Shown here piece by piece: positions 6,513 to 11,095 of a stretch of 11,095 bases of DNA. The notes under the pieces are model-generated. The model was not told the DNA's origin. It saw nothing but the letters and a program-made list of their open reading frames with translations, and ran no database searches. This stretch comes from Micrococcaceae bacterium. GTDB taxonomy: Bacteria; Actinomycetota; Actinomycetes; Actinomycetales; Micrococcaceae. Numbering within the stretch: the first letter of the stretch is position 1; every line of letters begins with the position of its first letter. The translations under genes were made by a program, and so were the position numbers. The DNA lies in NCBI GenBank assembly GCA_003486025.1, contig DNHA01000179.1:213-11307 (forward strand), read 5' to 3'.

Positions 6513-7658
6513 ATGGCTCAACCAATGCAAGGCGTTAAGGTCGTAGACCTGTCGCGGATCCTTGCCGGTCCGTTATGCACCATGACGCTGGGCGACTTCG
6601 GGGCCGAGGTGCTCAAAGTTGAGAGTCGTGCAGGAGATGAAACACGACGGTGGTTGCCGCCTGTCACCAGCGACGGTGTGAGCACGTACTACTCAGCGGT
6701 GAATCGTAATAAGCAGGCAATTGTCGTCGATTTCAAGAACCCCGAAGAACTGCACGAATTATGCAAGATCATTGACGATGCAGATGTGCTGGTACAAAAC
6801 TTTCGTCCCGGTGTGCTCACCCAATTCGGACTCGACTACGAATCCGTCAAGAAAACGAACCCCGGCCTGGTGTATTGCTCGATTTCCGGATTCGGCGACC
6901 GGGGCGGTGCCACTCTTCCAGGGTTTGATCTTCTGGTTCAGGCTGTCGGCGGACTGATGAGCATCACCGGAGAACCCGAGGGAACACCAAGCAAAGTTGG
7001 CGTGGCCCTGGTCGATGTGCTTGCAGCCCAGAATGCGACGACCGGAATCCTGCTAGCCCTGCGCGAACGCGAGCAAAGCGGCTTAGGGCAAAAGGTAGAT
7101 ATTTCGCTGATGACATCCATGCTGGCAGGGCTCACGAATCAAGCCAGCAGTACCGTAGCCACTGGGGAATCGCCGCCGCGCTTGGGCAATGCGCATCCGA
7201 GTATCGCACCTTATGAAACCTTCGCAACCGCGGACGGAGTGATGGTGATCGCTGTCGGAAATAATCGCCAATTCTCGGCTCTGGTTGCGGAATTAGGGGT
7301 GCCAGGGCTCGCCAGCGACAAACGTTTTGTTGAAAACCCGGAGCGTGTAAAAAATCGGCGGGAGCTCAAGGAGCTCATCGAAGAAGTCACGGTTCGGGAC
7401 AGCGCCAGCCGTTGGACAAGTCGCCTAATGCAGGTTGGAGTTCCAGCAGGCAAGGTCAACTCTGTCCGTGAGGCCTTTGAGCTCGCAGAAACGCTCGGAC
7501 TGGAACCCTTGGTCGGTATCGAGGACGCAGCTACCGGACGGCATTCAACACAAGTGGCAAGTCCAATTAACCTCTCGCGCAGTAAAGCAGAATACCGGCT
7601 CGTGCCCCCGGCCATAGGCGAACACCAGCAGTCTTTTCTCGGCACCACCAAACTCTAA
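6513..7658 (+). CDS. CaiB/BaiF family CoA transferase, probable glutarate CoA-transferase
   Basis: Class III CoA transferase of 381 residues, probably moving CoA from an acyl-CoA such as succinyl-CoA to glutarate. The N-terminal signature is typical (VVDLSRILAGPLCTM, 10-24, and GAEVLKVE, 30-37). The nucleophilic aspartate is D139 in GFDLLVQAVGG. The segment GEPEGTPSKVG (about 153-163) and the downstream HPSIAPYE are also family-like. ATG 6513 has AGGTGG just upstream (6504-6509, 3-base gap). A TTG at 6489 is in frame, but would extend the protein into the promoter's predicted transcription start. It is the first gene of the operon, and its direct neighbour is glutaryl-CoA dehydrogenase. This matches the pairing known in Pseudomonas (gcdG-gcdH) and the human enzyme SUGCT, so glutarate is the likely acceptor. 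Family members use many acids, so the substrate remains inferred. Confidence 0.87.
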   Translation: MAQPMQGVKVVDLSRILAGPLCTMTLGDFGAEVLKVESRAGDETRRWLPPVTSDGVSTYYSAVNRNKQAIVVDFKNPEELHELCKIIDDADVLVQNFRPGVLTQFGLDYESVKKTNPGLVYCSISGFGDRGGATLPGFDLLVQAVGGLMSITGEPEGTPSKVGVALVDVLAAQNATTGILLALREREQSGLGQKVDISLMTSMLAGLTNQASSTVATGESPPRLGNAHPSIAPYETFATADGVMVIAVGNNRQFSALVAELGVPGLASDKRFVENPERVKNRRELKELIEEVTVRDSASRWTSRLMQVGVPAGKVNSVREAFELAETLGLEPLVGIEDAATGRHSTQVASPINLSRSKAEYRLVPPAIGEHQQSFLGTTKL

Positions 7659-7671
7659 AGGAGATAATTCC

Positions 7672-8856
7672 ATGAATGATTCACTGTCGACCACAGCCCT
7701 GGACCCGGCCGATCTGGTCAACTTTGATGCGCTACTCAGCGGTGAAGAACTCACCTTGCGCAACAACGTGCGCTCATTTGTTAACGAAAGCATCAAGCCG
7801 AATATTGCCAACTGGTATGAAAAAGCCATTTTTCCCTTGGAAATCGTACCGGAGATGGCGAAGCTTGGCCTGCTTGGCATGCACCTTGAAGGCTATGGCT
7901 GTGCGGGACGTTCAGCAGTCGAATATGGTCTAGCAGGTGCCGAATTGGAAGCCGGGGATTCCGGACTGCGTACCTTCGTCTCGGTCCAAGGATCATTGGC
8001 CATGAGCGCCATTTACAAACACGGTTCGGAGGAGCAAAAACAAGAATGGTTGCCGCAGATGGCAGCGGGCCAAGCGATTGGCTGCTTTGGATTGACAGAG
8101 CCGACCGCGGGTTCGGACCCTTCAAGCATGACAACTTTCGCCCGCCGGGATGGGGATGACTGGGTACTCAACGGACTGAAGCGTTGGATTGGCTTAGCCA
8201 ATGTTGCCCAGGTAGCGGTAATTTGGGCACAAACCGACGAAGGTATCCGCGGATTTGTGGTGCCTACCAAGACTGCCGGATTCAAAGCCACACCCATTGA
8301 ACCTAAACTTTCGATGCGTGCCTCTATCCAATGCGAAATTGAAATGACCGACGTTCGTCTGCCAGCAACCGCAGTGCTTCCCAACGTGGTCGGGCTAAGA
8401 GGCCCATTCTCTTGTCTCAATGAAGCTCGCTACGGAATTATCTGGGGTGCTATGGGCGCTGCGCGTGACTCATTTGAAGTGGCGTTGAAATATTCGCAAG
8501 AACGAATGCAGTTCGATAAGCCGTTGGCCGGCTACCAGATGACCCAGCAGAAGCTGGTTGATATGGCTTTGGAAATCAACAAGGGTTTCCTGCTGGCTCT
8601 GCATATTGGTCGTCAGAAAGATGCCGGAACTCTAGATCTGCATCAGATTTCCGTGGGCAAACTCAATAACTGCCGAGAGGCGATTGCAATCTGTCGAGAA
8701 GCACGAACCATTTTGGGCGGTAACGGCATTACCTTGGACTACTCGCCATTGCGTCATGCCAACAATCTGGAGTCCGTGCGTACCTATGAAGGAACCGATG
8801 AAGTGCACACCTTGATACTTGGTAATAAGCTCACCGGCATTCCGGCCTTCCGTTAA
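7672..8856 (+). CDS. gcdH: Glutaryl-CoA dehydrogenase
   Basis: FAD enzyme that oxidises and decarboxylates glutaryl-CoA to crotonyl-CoA plus CO2, passing electrons to electron-transfer flavoprotein. It has 394 residues, normal for the family, with the acyl-CoA dehydrogenase N-terminal, middle and C-terminal domains in order. The catalytic base is E373 in TYEGTDEVHTLILG, preceded by Y372. Arg100 in DSGLRT matches the arginine that binds the free carboxylate of the glutaryl group, and Glu93 seven residues before it is kept, as in decarboxylating enzymes. CFGLTEPTAGSDPSSM (138-153) is nearly the human sequence. Trp172 is followed by Ile-Gly, where the human enzyme has Ile-Thr next to the flavin. 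ATG 7672 has an ideal ribosome site, AGGAGA (7659-7664), immediately after the CoA transferase stop, so the two are cotranscribed. Confidence 0.93.
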   Translation: MNDSLSTTALDPADLVNFDALLSGEELTLRNNVRSFVNESIKPNIANWYEKAIFPLEIVPEMAKLGLLGMHLEGYGCAGRSAVEYGLAGAELEAGDSGLRTFVSVQGSLAMSAIYKHGSEEQKQEWLPQMAAGQAIGCFGLTEPTAGSDPSSMTTFARRDGDDWVLNGLKRWIGLANVAQVAVIWAQTDEGIRGFVVPTKTAGFKATPIEPKLSMRASIQCEIEMTDVRLPATAVLPNVVGLRGPFSCLNEARYGIIWGAMGAARDSFEVALKYSQERMQFDKPLAGYQMTQQKLVDMALEINKGFLLALHIGRQKDAGTLDLHQISVGKLNNCREAIAICREARTILGGNGITLDYSPLRHANNLESVRTYEGTDEVHTLILGNKLTGIPAFR

Positions 8857-8886
8857 AGATCTTCTGCACAAGAAAAGCCGAAAAAT

Positions 8887-10341
8887 ATGACACAGCATTC
8901 CTCAGCAATTCTCCGCCAATATATAAATGGCCAGTGGCTCCCCGGCAATGCCGGCGAGATCGTTTCGACGAGTGCGGCCGACCCAGAGACTCTTGTGGCT
9001 TCCGGAAAAGCCGCAAATACCGCGCAGGTCACCGAGGCTTTCACGGCGGCTGAGGGTGTCAGGGCTAGTTGGTCCGCCACGCCTATGGCCGAACGCGCAG
9101 GATATCTCCTCAGAGCCTCGGCTTATCTTGCCGAGCACGCAGAGCAATTTGGAGCCGAGCTGGCCACGGAAGAGGGCAAAACTCTTCCCGAAGGAATAGG
9201 CGAGGTACGGAGGGCAGGCCAAATACTCTCCTATTACGCAGGGGAGTCTGAACGAAGCAGCGGAAGTATCTTCCATTCGCCTCGGGCAGGAGAACAGATC
9301 CTGGTGTCCCATAAGCCTTTGGGTGTGGTGGGTATCGTCACGCCGTTCAACTTCCCGATAGCTATCCCCGCATGGAAAATTGCGCCGGCACTGATTTTTG
9401 GGAACACCGTCGTGTTCAAACCTGCAAGTCTTGTCCCGTTGCTGGCGACGCGGTTGGTTCAGGCATTTGAGCATGCGGGCCTGCCGGAGGGAGTGCTTAA
9501 TCTGATTATTGGTCCTGGCTCGCTGGGGGACTCAATCATGGATCAGTCGCAGCTTGCAGGCTTGTCATTCACTGGATCTACAGGTGTTGGACGCAAACTC
9601 TGTGCGCTGGGAGCTGCTCGCGGGATACCGGTTCAAGCTGAAATGGGCGGTAAAAATGCCTCGGTGGTGCTTGCCGATGCGGATCTGGATCTTGCCAGCG
9701 AACAAGTACTGTTCGGCGCTTTCCGGTCAAGCGGACAAAAGTGCACCGCCACCAGCAGGCTTATCCTCGATGAGTCTATTGCCGATGAATTTCTGAAAAA
9801 ACTCATCTTGCGATTATCCCAATGGGTTACCGGCGATCCGCTGGATCCGGGAATACATATGGGACCTGTCGTTGATAGGAAATCAGCCGACGCCGTCCGC
9901 AACGGCATTAACAAGGCGAAGTCTGAGGGCGCCGAGGTCGTCTTTGAAGGTCTCGCCCCTGAGGGGGCAACGTATATCGCGCCCACAATTCTCGAGATCA
10001 GCAATGATGCCCGAGGTCGAGAAAACTCGGCTTGGCGCGACGAATTTTTCGCTCCGGTACTCACCTTGCTGCGAGTCTCGGGAAACGAAGAAGCTTTTGC
10101 CGCTGCCGAGGATTCTGAATTTGGGTTGAGCCTGGCATTGTTCACCCGGGACTTAGCTACGGCTATCGATGCGCAGCAACACCTGGATGTCGGCATTCTC
10201 CATGTGAACTCGGAGTCTGCCGGCGCCGATCCGCATGTACCATTTGGCGGCGCCAAAGCTTCGGCTTATGGTCCGAAAGAACAAGGCGCAGCGGCGAGAG
10301 AGTTCTATACCCACACCACGACAGTTTATTTACGAGGTTAG
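8887..10341 (+). CDS. NAD(P)-dependent aldehyde dehydrogenase, alpha-ketoglutaric semialdehyde dehydrogenase-like
   Basis: Oxidises an aldehyde to the acid; 484 residues, typical of the superfamily. Active-site residues are all present: N155 in TPFNFP, K178 in FKPAS, the cofactor-binding FTGSTGVG (228-235), general base E252 in AEMGGKN and nucleophile C286 in SSGQKCTATSR. The GQKCTATSR segment resembles the 2,5-dioxovalerate (alpha-ketoglutaric semialdehyde) dehydrogenase/YcbD group rather than the GQTC-type GabD/DavD group. In this operon it could oxidise glutarate semialdehyde to glutarate, but that is inference from position. ATG 8887 has no clear ribosome site (only GAAAAG about 10 bases upstream). 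It lies 30 bases after gcdH in the same frame, with one TAA between them. The next gene starts 12 bases after its stop. Confidence 0.88.
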   Translation: MTQHSSAILRQYINGQWLPGNAGEIVSTSAADPETLVASGKAANTAQVTEAFTAAEGVRASWSATPMAERAGYLLRASAYLAEHAEQFGAELATEEGKTLPEGIGEVRRAGQILSYYAGESERSSGSIFHSPRAGEQILVSHKPLGVVGIVTPFNFPIAIPAWKIAPALIFGNTVVFKPASLVPLLATRLVQAFEHAGLPEGVLNLIIGPGSLGDSIMDQSQLAGLSFTGSTGVGRKLCALGAARGIPVQAEMGGKNASVVLADADLDLASEQVLFGAFRSSGQKCTATSRLILDESIADEFLKKLILRLSQWVTGDPLDPGIHMGPVVDRKSADAVRNGINKAKSEGAEVVFEGLAPEGATYIAPTILEISNDARGRENSAWRDEFFAPVLTLLRVSGNEEAFAAAEDSEFGLSLALFTRDLATAIDAQQHLDVGILHVNSESAGADPHVPFGGAKASAYGPKEQGAAAREFYTHTTTVYLRG

Positions 10342-10353
10342 GAAGCAGGAAAG

Positions 10354-11095
10354 TTGAGTATCAATAATATTCTCGTCATTGGTGCCGGGACCATGGGGCG
10401 TCAGATAGCCATGAACTGTGCCCTGAGCGGCTTCACGACGATCCTGCAGGATGTCTCCGACTCGGCCTTGCAAGCAGCTCGCACGGAATTGGAAAATTGG
10501 GCGGCCGGGAGAATATCCAAGGGCAAGTTGCGCGCCGAAGACGTAGAACTGGCCCTAGCTCGACTGACTCAATCCACCGAATTAGCTGCCAGCGCGGCGC
10601 AGTCGGATCTTGTGATCGAGGCTGCCACCGAACGGCTGGATATCAAACGCGCCATCTTCGCCGAGTTGGGCCAGTACGCGCCAGCCCACGCAATTCTGGC
10701 AACAAATTCGTCGACCTTGGCATCATCCCACGTAGCTGAAGCTAGTGGGCGGGCGGCCCAAGTTTGCAACATGCACTTCTTCAATCCGGCCCTGGTCATG
10801 AAGTGTGTGGAGATTGTGCGAAACGCCCAGACTAGCGACGCGACGATTGCGACTGTCACTGAGGTGGCCCGAGCATTGGGCAAGGAGCCGGTGCTGGTAA
10901 ATAAAGAGATTCCAGGGTTCATTGCGAACCGTATGATGGGCGCTATTCAGCAAGAAGCCCTGGACCTGGCAGCGACGGGGGTAGCGAGTATTGAGGATAT
11001 CGATACCACCGCACGTACGGCACTAGGGCACCCTATGGGTCCCTTTGAATTGATGGACCTAGTGGGGTTGGACGTAATCGATTTCATCGCGCAGG
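10354..11095 (+). CDS. 3-hydroxyacyl-CoA dehydrogenase, 3' end beyond window
   Basis: NAD-dependent oxidation of a 3-hydroxyacyl-CoA, probably 3-hydroxybutyryl-CoA to acetoacetyl-CoA after crotonyl-CoA hydration. The first 247 residues are present; the frame is open to the end of the window. The Rossmann motif GAGTMG is at 10-15. The catalytic set is complete: S119/S120 in TNSSTL, H141 in MHFFNP, E153 in CVEIV and N192 in GFIANRM. The second domain begins with GHPMGPFELMDLVGLD (225-240). The start is TTG 10354, with AGGAAG overlapping the preceding stop (10340-10345) 8 bases upstream. No other start codon precedes the Rossmann motif closely. It is cotranscribed with the aldehyde dehydrogenase. 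A 3-hydroxyadipyl-CoA role (PaaH type) is possible, but the glutarate context favours the four-carbon substrate. Confidence 0.9.
   Translation, partial: MSINNILVIGAGTMGRQIAMNCALSGFTTILQDVSDSALQAARTELENWAAGRISKGKLRAEDVELALARLTQSTELAASAAQSDLVIEAATERLDIKRAIFAELGQYAPAHAILATNSSTLASSHVAEASGRAAQVCNMHFFNPALVMKCVEIVRNAQTSDATIATVTEVARALGKEPVLVNKEIPGFIANRMMGAIQQEALDLAATGVASIEDIDTTARTALGHPMGPFELMDLVGLDVIDFIAQ

Noticed and set aside
8902..10256. Two long minus-strand frames (190 and 207 codons) opposite the aldehyde dehydrogenase
   Set aside because: They are shadows of a gene whose active-site residues are all intact.

Overview
The window looks like chromosomal DNA of a moderately GC-rich actinobacterium, most likely Micrococcales/Micrococcaceae (Arthrobacter or Glutamicibacter type). 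This rests on gene content: an actinobacterial ROK glucokinase, a ureohydrolase coupled to a ThDP enzyme, and a GntR/FCD-CoA transferase-glutaryl-CoA dehydrogenase block. Spaced Shine-Dalgarno sequences and tight operons also fit. There is no sign of phage, transposon, CRISPR, tRNA or rRNA. The region reads as catabolic and housekeeping metabolism.

Left block (125-1529, +): an unrecognised small four-helix membrane protein is followed closely by a glucokinase (glk). The pair ends at a long hairpin terminator (1591-1641).

Second block (about 1672-4422, +): a good promoter candidate leads into a 17-codon upstream ORF that overlaps the start of an agmatinase/guanidino-acid hydrolase by ATGA. 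That gene overlaps a ThDP-dependent decarboxylase-like enzyme by TAATG. The pair fits the end of an arginine transaminase-type route: 2-ketoarginine is decarboxylated to 4-guanidinobutyraldehyde, oxidised to 4-guanidinobutyrate, and hydrolysed to GABA plus urea. The substrate assignment is inference. A perfect 10-bp hairpin (4431-4458) closes the block.

Third block (5617-4469, -): an inositol-monophosphatase family enzyme and, downstream of it, a 70-residue two-helix membrane protein of unknown function.

Fourth block (5694 to the window end, +): a GntR/FCD regulator, then a CaiB-type CoA transferase, glutaryl-CoA dehydrogenase (gcdH), an aldehyde dehydrogenase and the first 247 codons of a 3-hydroxyacyl-CoA dehydrogenase. 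Together these read as a glutarate catabolic operon: (semialdehyde to glutarate), glutarate to glutaryl-CoA, to crotonyl-CoA plus CO2, then 3-hydroxybutyryl-CoA to acetoacetyl-CoA. The hydratase and thiolase are not in the window. A 12-bp palindrome lies inside the promoter of the CoA transferase, and an 11/12 copy sits on the start codon region of the GntR gene. This suggests one regulator controlling itself and the operon.

The most unusual items are the arginine-codon-containing leader ORF before the guanidino hydrolase, the paired operator sites, and the use of an alpha-ketoglutaric-semialdehyde-type dehydrogenase where a GabD/DavD type might be expected.
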